Shown: positions 1 through 19,100 of the stretch, in pieces
Layout: each line of letters begins with the position of its first letter
How positions within the stretch are numbered: position 1 is the first letter of the stretch
NCBI GenBank assembly: GCA_001586965.3
Contig: LUCW03000719.1
Span: forward strand, 1 to 64,000
Reading direction: 5' to 3'
DNA: 64,000 nucleotides
Source of the DNA: Sphaeroforma sirkka
Taxonomy: Eukaryota > Opisthokonta > Ichthyosporea > Ichthyophonida
Notes under the pieces: model-generated
The model's input: the letters and a program-made list of their open reading frames with translations, nothing else
What the model was told of the DNA's origin: nothing
Databases searched by the model: none
Made by a program: the position numbers and the translations under genes

Positions 1-296
1 ATGTACATGTATAGGCTTTAGGTATGGGTATATATTTATTATATTTTTTTTTTCTACTCCAATTTTGCATTGTGCATGTTTGGGGTCGGTTTGGGCTCTC
101 TCACATGCTAGTACACTACGTAGCACTTTTTTTCATTCTTAAATGCACTATGCAATCTGTATTACACTTCAATGTCGACACAAAATGTTTATCCACAGTA
201 GAAAGTAGTTTGTGCATGAATCGTGTGTTGGGCACTGTGTTCCTTCTGGGTCTAATTCTTCAGCCGATAACACATGATTCCTCTCGAACTGCACAG
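1..296 (+). other. Intron at the left edge, upstream of the first visible POLR3B exon
   Basis: AT/GT-rich sequence with no coding similarity. It ends in a splice acceptor (cacag) at 296, immediately before the first recognisable POLR3B exon. The N-terminal exon or exons, about 65-70 residues by comparison with human RPC2, must lie outside the window. Confidence 0.7.
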
Positions 297-7124
<6,828 letters not shown>

Positions 7125-7262
7125 AGCGAGAGATTCTCGATAGGAGCGTTCAGGTTGCAGTGAGAGCCTCATCGCCTGACGGTTACTCAAGTGAACGCTT
7201 TGCCAAATAAGTCACGATATGCCCGACATCCTAGAACGACATTACAGCCAGAGCAGTGGAAC

Positions 7263-7297
7263 GACTCGAAACGTTTTGACAATAAACGTTTCAAGTC
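7263..7297 (+). promoter_or_regulatory. Stem-loop enclosing a candidate polyadenylation signal, POLR3B 3' UTR
   Basis: The arms GACTCGAAACGTTT (7263-7276) and AAACGTTTCAAGTC (7284-7297) pair at 13 of 14 positions around a 7-nt loop. An AATAAA hexamer at 7281-7286 straddles the loop and the start of the 3' arm. It lies about 140 nt after the POLR3B stop codon, a normal place for the poly(A) signal. That it works as one is an inference. Confidence 0.5.
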
Positions 7298-7520
7298 TTC
7301 CGCAAGTCACACCTTAAATCTTTACAATGTTCAGCCTTGTGTTTATTGCTCTCACATGTCACGAGGAAAAAGGCATTTTGACCACTAAAATGCATTTCAA
7401 AGGTCTTTAAGTGGAGACCAAGCTTTAACCTTGTCTCATGCGATCAATATTATTGCCTTTGATCCCACCAATAAGCCATTTCATAATTGTTATAATTTTA
7501 TACTACTGGTTACAATGCTT

Positions 7521-7648
7521 TGCCCAGTGACGCAAGGCTGGACTACATGCTACTCAACCAACCGTCATAGGATCGATCCGATTGGCGGAAGGACTTTATG
7601 GTATTTAGTTGAGTAGCGTGTTGCGTGCAAAGTTACCAACTGGGTGCA
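7521..7648. repeat. Nested imperfect inverted repeat of about 125 bp
   Basis: Three pairs of arms are nested: CCCAGT (7523) with ACTGGG (7639), ACGCAA (7530) with TTGCGT (7621), and CATGCTACTCAAC (7546) with GTTGAGTAGCGTG (7608; 12 of 13 pairing). The centre holds the palindrome GGATCGATCC. It lies just left of the 26-bp minisatellite and may be a small foldback or MITE-like relic. No target duplication is evident. Confidence 0.55.
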
Positions 7649-7688
7649 ATTAAATTTCAGTTCATCCCCCCCATTGTATCATCAAAAC

Positions 7689-8225
7689 AACCCAAGTAAA
7701 TGCACGAATAGGTTAACCCAAGTAAATGCACGAATAGCTTAACCAAGTAAATGCACGAATAGCTTAACCCAGGTAAATGCACGAATAGCTTAACCCAAGT
7801 AAATGCACGAATAGCTTAACCCAAGTAAATGCACCAAAGGTTACCTCAAGTAAATGCACGAATAGATTAAGCCAAGTAAATGCATGAATAGCTCAACCCA
7901 AGCAAAAATGCACGGATAGCTTAACCCAAGTAAACGCACGAATAGCTTAACCCAAGTCAATGCACGAATAGCTCAACCCAAGTCAGTACACGAATAGTGC
8001 ACGAACAGCTTAACCCAAGTAAACGCACGAAAAGCTCAACCGAAGTAAATGCACGGATAGCTTAACCCAAGTAAATGCACGAATAGCTTAACCCAAGTAA
8101 ATGCACGAATAGCTTAACCCAAGTAAATGCGGGAAAGGACACCTCAAGTAAATGCATTAATAGGTTTACCCAAGCAAATGCACGAATAGGATTAATAGGT
8201 TTACCCAAGCAAATGCACGAATAGG
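7689..8225. repeat. 26-bp minisatellite between POLR3B and the nonaspanin gene
   Basis: About 20 tandem copies of a 26-bp unit (AACCCAAGTAAATGCACGAA followed by TAGCTT), with point variants and a few indels. It fills most of the gap between the 3' ends of the two convergent genes. Units abut with no unique spacers, so it is not a CRISPR-type array. Confidence 0.93.
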
Positions 8226-8256
8226 TAGCTGGTGCTTACGATGTTTCACTCAGTGT

Positions 8257-8262
8257 TTTATT
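8257..8262 (-). promoter_or_regulatory. Candidate poly(A) signal for the TM9SF gene
   Basis: AATAAA on the minus strand, about 165 nt beyond the stop codon at 8427, between the gene and the minisatellite. Confidence 0.35.
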
Positions 8263-8426
8263 ATCTTCACGTGACTCAAGGCTGATCGCGTGAGACTTTT
8301 GGTAATTTGTTAGTTGCGGCTCTCGATTCTTTCAATACTTGTGTCAGCCGGCGTATAGCTTGGTATTATTTCGCAGATTATATGTATTTTTGTGCTATGT
8401 TGGTACCGCAGGTGTTCCTTTCCATC

Positions 8427-8738
8427 TCATTCGAGCTTAACACTGGAGTAGATGGTTCGCACGAACCACAGACCGGCAAGAAACCCGATGGAGCCACACA
8501 TGATCATGATTGCTAGAGAGCATAACGCTGTGAAGCCTGTAAACATCAGAATACTCACGGGGTCTACGAACTTCAGTGTGGTGAAGAAGTAGAAGTACGA
8601 GTATATTGCAAAGTAAATAGCGGTGGAGCCAGCCGCGATGAATGATCGCCACCACCAGCGGTAGTCCTGGGTTTTAGGATTTTGGTTGGGGAAAGGATGC
8701 AAACGAGGCGTTAGTACAACTACCTTGAAGGCAAATGC

Positions 8739-8785
<47 letters not shown>

Positions 8786-11465
8786 GATGAGGAGAGATTA
8801 GAGCACTAACGGTTCTTAACAAGGCGCAGTACCTACCTCGACGCACAGTTGTGTGTAAACTGTGAGAATCGATACTTGGGCTGAGATGACCAGGAGGATG
8901 GCATAGACGATGAATAGGAACGCGGGCAGGAAGTACAGGCGGTGGTTCCAGAACGAGTTGAGGAAGAAGAATAGCTCAACAAAGATGGCAGCAAAAGGGA
9001 CCAGACCACCCAGCAGCATGGGACTGATATGGCCTCCGCATGAGCTCTGTACGGTAGTTCAGGAAGTCAAGCACTTTAAATTAGATTGAGAAAGCACGCC
9101 ATAAGTTTTTATATAGTCTCGACATGCAGCATTAAGTACGATCAGGAGTAACCAACACTTAAGTCTGGTATCAGTAATAGAGCTACAAAAGTAAGACAGC
9201 GAACCCGAAATCACATACCTGGAAAGGAATCTGACGGGGAATTGGGTTGGCTTTCATAGGGAACTCAATAGCGCTCTTCTTGAACCCCAGATAGGCGCCC
9301 AGGAAGCAGAGTGGTACTGAGATTAGGAACCACATAGCCAGCAGGCATAGAATGCTGGTGAATGGCACGGCGTTGGATGACCCATACACCGCAGCAACAA
9401 TGTTGAGTGCGGCGAACACAACAAAAGCCACTCCAGGGCAAAAGAACGCGGTTAGGAGACAGTTGGTCTTCCAGCGTTCACCACCGAAGGACACGTACAA
9501 TCTCGCGGATGTGTAGCCGGCTGGGAACCCGAGCAGCACAAACGATGTGACTGCGCCGGTTAGTGCGGAGCCACGGCGCGTGGGCGAGTAGATGTGCAGG
9601 AACGCAAAGCACAGGGCGATACCCACTGCCGTTACCATCTGCACGCCTGAGCCGACCAGAACCGACAGCCACACACCGTGGGCTGGGCGACGGAACACAT
9701 CGCCGTGCAGCAGCTTCCAGCCGTACTCTTCAATCACGTCCTCGCTCTCACCGCTGGCCAAGTTGTAGCGCGTGATGTCTCGGTACACGGTACGGAAGAG
9801 TATCATGGCGACCAACCCACTTAGCAGGACCACAATGGCCATGGAGATAGCAATACTCAACCAGCGAATAGATGCATCCTCTACCTGAAGATAGGCGTCC
9901 CATCGAGACGCCCACTTGGTGGACGTAGGCACGAACTTGACGCTGTACGTGTATGGGATTTCTAGTTGCCTGACCTTCTCGTTCAGTTCAATGGACTTTG
10001 AGTAGTCGGGCTGAGCGCACGAGTGCTGACTCTTCACGCCAACATTAACACCGACAATTCCGAATTTCTTTTCCGTGTTTTGCGACAGATACTGATCTAC
10101 CGTGCTCTCTATATCGTTATAGTAGAATGTGAAGTCAACGTGATTGTAGATGAAGTCTTCGTGCTTGTCGCCGTTCTGTTGTCTGGCCCCCACTGGGTGC
10201 CCCATAGAGTGAGGGACGTATGTCTCTCCCTGGATTGTGCTCAATATGACATCCAGATTGTCAACGAGCCTGTTTGTAATGGAATCAGGAAGGTGAGTTT
10301 CTACGAAAGGAAGATGAGTCTAGTGGCCGTCAAATTACAGCTTTAACTAGGTAGCTGGATGAACACACCCCAAACCGGAGATTCCACTCGCTGGACACAA
10401 TTCAATTTAAAATAACAGAGACACGATGAGAACGGACGAATTTGTACAATACTGAATCGACCAGGACTCCGCGGATAAAACACATACCAATGGTGCATAT
10501 AGCTCTTCTTGATTGCCTTCGTTAGTTCCTTTATTTTCACGTGATCCTTCTTGTTAGAGAAATCATATTTCTTGGTACACACGGCTGCACACTCCGTATC
10601 CTCCATAAATTTGATCTATGCGCGGACAATATTGTATTTGGATATTGTGGATGTGAGCTGAGTATTCCCTATAGTGTCTTGACAGGAAATTCGGATGCTT
10701 ATAGCGGATATACATGCACAGGTGAGAATGAACTTAAAAATACTTCCAGGTCACAAACGTATATACGTGTTTCATATTGGATATCACAACTCGAGGATGT
10801 ACTTTACTGATACATACCGGGTATCCGATGGACTCGTAGTCGTCACCCAAGAGACGTTGACCCAAGTTTTCGGGCTGTGTTTGGAATCCCTCATCCTTGC
10901 CACAAAAGTCGTAGTGGTAGTAAGGGTAGGGCACCGCTGTCTTCGGCGAGGCCATTTTGCTTGACCATACTGTAACTGTATCTCCCTAACATATTTGAAG
11001 TGAGGTGAAACTATCAGAACATTGGACAATCGTACAATGCCGTCATGAGTACATAAACATTCCTGCCAGTGCCCTGGCTATCAATAATTGAAGCAACTTT
11101 ATTCCGAGTTTCGTGTGTATATGTAGTGCACATCTTTATGGGCGTCCTGTATTGCATGTTGTCAAAGCACTAGAAATCTGGCAGAACAATGGATCAAGAA
11201 GAGGAAACTACAAACTTCTGACGAGCCTGGTGCTTGAGGTGGCAAATATTGGCCATTGACATCATATGGAGCTGATCATCTACTATTACTGTGTTTTTAT
11301 ACTATTATCTGTATATTGTGCAATCGTGAACATAAAACTTAGAACTTGGACGTTGTGAAGGATTCGAAGGTCATTTTGATAACATACCTTCGAAAACCCA
11401 GAGTTTATAATAGCGTCGGCCTGCGCTACTGCGCCAAGCAGCAGAAGGCTACTGTAGATTTTCAT
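8427..11465 (-). CDS. Nonaspanin, TM9SF2/TM9SF4-type (transmembrane 9 superfamily), 6 exons
   Basis: Minus-strand exons 11465-11388, 10985-10818, 10615-10488, 10269-9219, 9046-8837 and 8666-8427 join in phase to give 624 residues (family about 600-660). A signal peptide (MKIYSSLLLLGAVAQADA) precedes a lumenal domain of about 240 residues with the family motifs PYPYYHYDFC and YMHHWLVDNLDV. About nine membrane segments follow from residue 260. Hallmarks are WASRWD, EYGWKLLHGDVFRRP, GAYLGFKK, PIPRQIP, FWNHRLY and EDYRWWWRSF. The protein ends in VKLE, matching the KXD/E Golgi-retention signal known for this family. Nonaspanins act in Golgi/endosome sorting of membrane proteins. Oddity: after the signal peptide the usual FYLPGVAP-like stretch is absent, so a small exon between 10986 and 11387 could be missed. 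The gene converges with POLR3B and diverges from the 12131 gene. Confidence 0.93.
8741..8781. repeat. (AT)n microsatellite in the last TM9SF intron
   Basis: About 40 bp of AT dinucleotides inside the 170-bp intron between the last two exons of the nonaspanin gene. Confidence 0.93.
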
Positions 11466-12130
11466 TATGACTTGAAAAATTCTACAACGGAATTCTGAGC
11501 GTTCTGACAGCGCTAACAATATGTATATATGGCAGACGTAAGTCGTAAATACAGATGTATTCAAAATGCTTGTTTTTCTCCGCTCTGTTTACACACGTCT
11601 CCTCTTGGGTATTTGGGATGTATTTATTATGCGGGCGTTCTCATGCCAGACTCAGGTCTCAGCCTCTCAGGTCTCAGGTAAGGTCTCAGGGCCTGCTTTC
11701 ACCGGTATAACACTTTGAAAGCACAAATTCACCATGACAACGACGCTATGTGGAAATAGAACACTCGTGGATTTTCCGTCATCACTTTTCGTTTCAAATA
11801 ATAACTTTTTTAAATGTATGCGGTGCAAGTTGCAACCTCGGTTCGTTTCACGTCAAAACGTTTTAAAATCAATCGTACCGGGATTCAACCAGGTGTAATT
11901 CTCGCGGGTAAGCAGTTCACATATTTAATATACTTTAAAAAGCGGATTTAATTCAATCTTGTTTGCGTGTACGTTCAACGTTTTACTGCATGGATGCACA
12001 ACTCAAGCAAATAAACTGAGGCTCTCTAGTAGTAAAAACTTGGTGTGTGTGTATGTGATTGTGTATATACATACTCTTCAATGTGAATACAATTACTTAA
12101 AATCCACTTTGAACACATACTATCAATACA
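11466..12130. promoter_or_regulatory. Shared 5' region of two divergent genes, with a CTCAG cluster
   Basis: This 665-bp gap separates the start codons of the nonaspanin (-) and the membrane-protein gene (+), so it probably holds both promoters. At 11651-11690 the motif AGGTCTCAG or CTCAGGTCTCAG occurs several times in tandem. I see no convincing TATA box. The rest is AT-rich and has no reading frame I can support. Confidence 0.4.
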
Positions 12131-12550
12131 ATGATAAGCATACAAAGAATATCGGAATGGCTCTGCTTCCGTGCTGTGAGCGATGCCATCTCGTGGGCTA
12201 TGTTCGCCTGCTTCGCATACCTGATTTTCGTTGATGCCACCGGCCTATTTACCTGGGTCGACAGTATAAGTGGTGCCTCCGGTCCTTTTGTTCTTCGAAG
12301 CGCTTACTGTGTAGAGGTCACCGGTATGTCAAACTATAATGAAATGTTGTGCTTATAGTTCTGATCAAGTGTAGTTATTGGCTTAGCAGGATGGTAGCGA
12401 AGAATCCGCAGATATGTACTGCTTTTCGGCTAACAATACAATAGACAAATCTACGCAAAACAGAATACGCGCACATATTTTGGCATAAGATTGCATATGC
12501 AATCGTATGTACGTGGGTATGAAATTTTGTTTGCGCACGGAATAACCGAG

Positions 12551-12592
<42 letters not shown>

Positions 12593-12608
12593 TACATATG
12601 TGTGTGTG

Positions 12609-12655
<47 letters not shown>

Positions 12656-12661
12656 TGTAAA

Positions 12662-12718
<57 letters not shown>

Positions 12719-13459
12719 CATATATGTATATAATGTATGTATATTCCTATTATTATTATATATATATGTGTGTGTGTGTCTGGAAGTATCTATATATATA
12801 TATGCATGAGTTTATGTATATGTACATATTAACAAGCATATAAATATTGTTATACAAACAAACTTATGTTATATATATTTATATATAAATATCTGTATAT
12901 GTATGTGTGTGTACCGTGTATGTTTCGAAGATACATGTGTTCTATGTATGTATGCATATTCGTGTCAGATTCTATAGATCATAATTATGTACACGCGCAG
13001 GTGTTTATATATACTTCATATATGTAATAGTCGTCAGTCAAATACTTCGCATATGTCGCAGTTAAAATATTGGAAGCCAAAATAGTTCAGAAATTGTAGA
13101 AGAATTGTCCTCAAACTTACATAAAACAAAAGCCAATATTTTATACTTTGACGTATGGATAATCAGTGAAGTATTCACATTTGTACAAACAGTGACACAT
13201 ACTTTCCAGGCTGCCAAATATATATCTATATATATACATGATGTGTGTCTGTGTGCTTGTGTCTTTGTACGTGTACGTATGTATATGTATTTGTGTGTCG
13301 ATGTGTGACTCTGTGTGTTTTTTATCGCTTGTTTGTTTTTGTATTTTTACATATATCATTATATAGTATATAGAATATACATGTTATATATATATGTGTG
13401 TGTGTGTGTATATATATATGTATATATGTATATGTATTTGTATATATATGTTTTTGTAC

Positions 13460-13549
<90 letters not shown>

Positions 13550-14997
13550 GGAAGCATAGAAAATATGTTATATCCTTCTTTGAGTTACACCCTAAGATAT
13601 GCGGTTGCCTTGTGCCTGCAAACGACAACCAATTAATCATGCTACTAATAGATTGATGGTCAGTCTATGCCACCCGTGCTTCAATAGCTACAGCCACGCT
13701 ATCGCGGATTCTTACCCAATTGACAGCTCCCGCTGATATAGTGTAAGCTATATCATCGCAGCTGTCACTAAAAATACTGCAATTAGCTTTCAAATGTATC
13801 TCTCAATCTTCCACCCGTCATCTGGCCTCGACAACGGTGAGTAGGCTGCAAATATATCAAATCTTGGCTGAACCGTGCTCCATGCCGTTTGGGCGTATAC
13901 TTGGGGCACGTCGGCTGAACCGCTACGTCTTCGAAGAAATCTCGTAATCCTGCAAAGCTCGAACCACCAACATATAACATATGCAGCTGATACTGTCATC
14001 CCACACTATTCCTCGACATACAGGTGTCGTTGGTCTCAACGGGGGTCTCCAGGACCTTGCCATCATCCCCTCCAATCTGCCAAAATGGGCCAGAACGGCC
14101 CTAATTCCATGCGCCACGGGTGAACTGGGAATGCTGCAGAAGGTGGCTTACGGGGCTTCTCTAGCACGTCACATGTCACTGCTTACCGTCGACCGAGACA
14201 TTGCAATGGCCACGCTGGCTGGGCCAGGGCTGATTGCTGTGGGCGTTCTGTGTGGAGCAATTGTTTGGCATCGACTGGGTGCTGTGTTTATATTTTCAGG
14301 TACGTCTCCTTCAGTAAACGTATCCATAAATGTGCGTTTCAGGTTCTCTTCTTGGTGCATACGATGCGGCTGTGTGATAGACCGCTCAAGAGCTCATGCC
14401 ATACCAAAGTAATACACTCACGATATCAACTACCTAGTCATTGACCTTAAACCCAACCCCTATACCCTGTCTTGGTCGATTGCAGGCGTGTGCGCTCTGA
14501 CCTACGTGTTCATGTGTGTTGAGGGTGGTGTCATGCCCAACCTAGTTCTGAGCATGATGGGAAGCATCACACTCCTATACACGGCCTTCAATCTACGGCG
14601 GCCATACCCGTGGTACACTGTGCCGGTGGAAGCTCCTGAAAAGAGAGCACGTTCTGCCGATGGGACGAAGGCTGCAGCCAATACATCGAAGGTACGCGCG
14701 CTACGTGCCCTTTTGAGCTGCGTGGGCAACCTATCTTGGGCTTCGCTTGCTCGTCAGGGAGACCTGCTTCTTCGGTTGTTACATACACACAGCAAGACTC
14801 TCACACCCAGATAGAAGCATGTTTAAATGGGTTCATATCTTGGAAGTTATATGCCAGCTGGATTTGTGTGGCACGTACCTAGTCTAGCGAGTGGTTATTT
14901 TTAATACGCCTATACTATATCTATTTTCACCTTACAGATGCCAAAGGCTTTACGAAATCGAAAATTGAACAACGAGAGTACCAAGACCGATGACTAG
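12131..14997 (+). CDS. Multi-pass membrane protein of unknown function, 4 exons, 244 residues
   Basis: Exons 12131-12323, 14024-14299, 14486-14691 and 14938-14997 join in phase; the donors are GTATGT, GTACGT and GTACGC, and the last exon has a stop after 19 codons. I do not recognise the family. Hydrophobic stretches lie at about residues 20-42, 130-150, 152-170 and 172-192, with a weaker one near 62-85, so four or five membrane spans are likely. A short polar, lysine- and arginine-rich tail ends NNESTKTDD and probably faces the cytosol. There is no classical signal peptide; the first span may act as an anchor. Conserved-looking pieces are [19 protein letters not shown] and VEGGVMPN. The first intron is 1.7 kb and full of microsatellites. 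The start codon is the first ATG in frame with the first hydrophobic span. The phase consistency makes a real gene likely; the function is unknown. Confidence 0.78.
12554..12775. repeat. AT and GT microsatellite cluster in the first intron of the membrane-protein gene
   Basis: AT run at about 12554-12588, then GT runs at about 12599-12648 and 12675-12714, with shorter AT/GT runs to about 12800. Reading frames through it encode only alternating residues and are not genes. Confidence 0.93.
13381..13545. repeat. Long AT-rich microsatellite in the same intron
   Basis: Mixed TA/TG steps lead into an almost pure TA run at about 13470-13542. Sequence from 12780 to 13380 is AT-rich and simple, with no further feature I can support. 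Confidence 0.93.
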
Positions 14998-15017
14998 AGA
15001 TGAAAGATGGGCTGTTT

Positions 15018-15905
15018 TTGAGCCCGATCAAGCTTTTCATTCCAGTAGCTATTAAACAATAATTAGTTCTTAAGCCCGATGAAGCTTTCACTTCAGTAGT
15101 CGTTAAATAGTAATTAGTTCGTCAGCCCAACGAACCTTTCACTTCGATATAACCATTAAACAATAATTAATACTAGAGACCAACGCAGCTTTCACTTCGA
15201 TATAACCATTAAACAATAATTTATACTTGAGCCCAACGAAGCTATCACTTCGATATAACCATTGAACCATAATTAATACTTCAGCCCAACGAAGCTTTCA
15301 GTTCGATATTACCATTGAACAGTAATTAATACTTGAGTCCAACGCAGCTTTCACCGCAGCTTTCACTTCGATATAACCATTAAACAATAATTAATACTTG
15401 AGCCCAACGCAGCTATCACTTCGATATAACCATTAAACAATAATTAATACTTGAGACCAACGAAACTTTCACTTCGATATAACCATTAAACAATAATTAA
15501 TACTTTAGCCCAACGGAACTTTCACTTCGATATAACCATTGAACAATATTTAATACTTCAGCCCAACGCAGCTTTCACTTCGATATAACCATTGAACAAT
15601 AATTAATACTTGAGTCCAACGCAGCTTTCACTTCGATATAATGATTAAACAATAGTTAATACTTTAGCCCAACGAAACTTTCACTTCGATATAACCATTG
15701 AACAATATTCAATACTTCAGCCCAACGAAGCTTTTTCACTTCGATATAATCATTAAACAATAATTAATACTTGAGCCCAACGAAGCTTTCACTTCGACAT
15801 AACTATTAAACAAGAAATAATACACCGAGTCCAACAGAGCTTTCACTTCAATATAGACATTGAATAAACAATAATTAGCTCCTGATCCCAATGACGCTTT
15901 CATAC
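15018..15905. repeat. 53-bp minisatellite between two convergent genes
   Basis: About 16-17 tandem copies of a 53-bp unit (GAGCCCAACGAAGCTTTCAC then TTCGATATAACCATTAAACA and a 13-bp tail), with copies differing at several sites. It begins some 20 bp after the stop of the membrane-protein gene and fills most of the space before the 3' end of aconitase. The unit contains ATTAAA and AATAAT steps, so it could supply poly(A) signals. Confidence 0.92.
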
Positions 15906-15920
15906 TAGACGAGTGTAGGA

Positions 15921-16070
15921 ACCCCACATGTATGTATGTAAAAGATGTATCAAGCAGAACTATGATAGGCACCAGATGATTCCTTCACAAATACTAAACC
16001 CCACATGTGATGTATGAAAAGGATGTATCAAGCAAAACTATGATAGGCACCGAATGATTCCTCCATACGT
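15921..16070. repeat. Two-copy direct repeat of about 75 bp
   Basis: The copy at 15921-15992 and the copy at 15998-16070 share ACCCCACATGT, GATGTATCAAGCA, ACTATGATAGGCACC and ATGATTCCT in the same order with small differences. They lie between the 53-bp minisatellite and the 3' end of aconitase. Confidence 0.8.
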
Positions 16071-16195
16071 ACTGCATAGTGAACTACTATAAAAAAATCA
16101 TGTGCTACACCCAATCTAGGCAAAGGTGCCACGAAGTGTTCCAATGAATACTAAGATGGTAACATCTTTAATTCCATTACTCAGTTCGCATAAAT

Positions 16196-19100
16196 TTACA
16201 TATCATTCTTCATGCTGTTGAGTGCAGAACCGGCCTTGAACCAGGCGATTTGGCCTTCGTTGAATGTGTGGTTAAGTTTGATGTCGTGCGTGGTGCCGTC
16301 AGCCTTGTGTACGATGGCAGAGATCACACTTCCGGGCGCAAGCTCGGTGCTCTTGATGGTAATTTGATCACAGCCGTCGATTTTATCGTAATCGGATGGG
16401 TCGTTGAACACTAGAGGAAGCATACCCTGCTTCTTCAAGTTGGTCTCTGTTAGATCGATAGAGGCGATGTGATATTTAGGTGATATTACAGACGTTCTGA
16501 CGTCGTGGAGCTGGAGTAACACTCATTATATAGCATGTTAAATCATACCAACCCTCTGTGGTTACGTCACACGCGCACATTAATCGTTCCGTTACACCGC
16601 AAAAGAAATGGGTATGCATTGCAAGGACATACACCTAAATAAAACCCTAAAGATGACTTCGAATTGAAGAGATTAACCCCAGGTTGTAAATATAACAGAA
16701 AACATACCGTGGATACGAGCGAACGACTTTACAATGATGGCAACACCACCAAGGTGACGGGGCTCAAGAGCGGCGTGCTCTCTACTGGATCCCTCTCCGT
16801 AGTTTTCATCACCGACAACCACCCACTTGATGCCGTCAGCCTTGTACTCGCGTGCTACATCGGGCACACCTCCCTCAGATCCAGTAACCTGTTGTAATTC
16901 AGAATGTGTATAGTCATTGAGTATCTAGGGTGTACGCTTGACGTACCAATCGTATTTGTGCCCAGGACTACAACCGAGTTATTATCAAACACGCAACAAC
17001 AGGGACAGACGAGGGGATGCAGAATTACGCGGTGCCAAAAAAAATGAACGAATGAACACACACGACATTGAAAATCCTCGCTTTGTGCGGATGCCAATCT
17101 AGTTATAAGCAGCGCATGTTGCACCTCCAGCCATACACACCTGGTTCTTGACGCAGTTGGTCTTGTCGTTCTCGGCGTTCAGGGCACCGATCAACATGTT
17201 GTTACTGATATTGTCCAGATGTCCACGGTACTTCAACCAGGGTCCGGCCATCGAAATGTGATCGGTGGTGCACTTGCCAAGGGCCTTGATAAGCACGGGG
17301 CACTTCTCGTAGTCCTTACCGTCCCAGGCGTTGAAAGGCTCCAACAGCTGCAAACGCGCCGATTCGGGGTCAACAACCACCTTTACGGCACTGCTGTCCT
17401 TGGGTGCCCATTGGTAGGTATCCTCTCCAGTGTCGAAGCCAGAGGTAGGTAGCTCGTCTCCGTGGGGACCCTTAAGCTTGAACTTAGAGCCATCCGCAGC
17501 CGTCAATTCGTCTTCGAGAGGGTTGAAGTTCAATGATCCGGCAATGGCCATCGCGGTGGTAAGCTCGGGCGACGCAACAAAGGCGTTGGTGGCGGGGTTA
17601 CCATCGTTACGCTTGGCGAAGTTACGGTTGTACGAGGTCACAATGCTGTTGGGCTCTCCAGATGGCACGTCCTTTCGGTCCCACTGACCAATGCAAGGGC
17701 CACATGCGTTAGCCAGCACAACGCCACCGGCCTCACGGAAGATCTGGGCGATACCATCACGCTCAATGGTGGCACGCACCTGTTCGGATCCGGGAGTGAC
17801 GGTGAACTTGGACTTAAACTTAAGACCCTTGTCCAACGCCTGTTTGACCAAAGATGCGGATCGGCCCATATCTTCGTAAGATGAGTTTGTGCATGATCCG
17901 ATTAGTCCAACCTTCATCTCTGCGGGCCAGCCCTCCTTAGCAACGGTCTCCTTGAAAGTCTCGATGGGATGGTACCAATCGGGGGTGAAGGGACCGTTGA
18001 TTCCGACACCAAGAGAGTTTAGATCAATCTCAATCAGCTGATCGTACCTGGCGCCCACATCAGGAGTAATCAAGTCCTTGTTCTGATCGCAAGCCTCGGC
18101 AATTTCGGGACGTCCGGTAGCCTTCAGGAATTCGGCCATCTTTTGGTTGTAGGGGAACACAGACGTGGTAGCACCAATCTCAGCACCCATGTTGCAGATT
18201 GTGGCCATTCCAGTGCACGACATAGAGTCAACTCCCTCACCATGGTATTCGATGATGGCACCAGTACCTCCCTTGACCGTAAGAATACCTGCAACCTTAA
18301 GGATAACATCCTTGGGCGCAGTCCATCCACTGAGCTGACCAGTCAACTTAACACCGATCACCTTGGGTGCCTTCAACTCCCAGGGGATGTCGGCCATAAC
18401 GTCAACAGCATCGGCACCACCAACACCAATACAAACACCACCGAGACCACCACCGTTGGGCGTGTGCGAGTCGGTTCCAATCATTAGAAGTCCGGGGAAA
18501 ACGTAGTTCTCTAGTGTGATCTGATGAATAATACCAGATCCGGGTTGCCAGAAACCAACCTACAGATAATTCGTTGATTAAATACAGATTAATGAACCGA
18601 TACAACCAAATTGTTGTCCTCAATCTTGTTTTGTGCTTCTAAGGCGTGCACTTTGCGCGACATCGTGTCGGGCTAATATAGTGGTTCGATAAAAAGAAAA
18701 CATACAAAATTAAAATGTTCAACTGACCAACGATAAGAAAAGTAACAGACAGGACTTGCATATTTAAAACACACTCGCAGCACTAGTGTTACAGCGGAGA
18801 ATACCAGAATACTACTAGTTGCATCGTATTATCGTGTAATTTTCAGTTCTTTAAGTGATAGCGGATAATATTAGAATACTACTGCTCGTATTGAATAAAT
18901 GTGTACACTATCGAAAATACGCCATTGCATAATTAAAGTTAAAAACATACCCCATATTTAGCACCAGCACTCGCTAGGAAATCGTAGACCTCCTTGTTGA
19001 TGTCCTTGGCACGAGCCAGATCCTTATCGCCACCCAATTGGGCCTCAATAAGATGGTCACAGTGAATTGTGCAAGGTACAGCAGCCTTGGGTAGACCAGA

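Noticed and set aside
7689-8225. CRISPR-like array
   Set aside because: Units are contiguous with no unique spacers, and the context is eukaryotic.
10734-10955. Start of the nonaspanin at the Met of MASPKTAVPYPYYHYDFC
   Set aside because: In-frame coding sequence (GDTVTVWSSK) precedes it in the same exon, and an upstream exon supplies a signal peptide.
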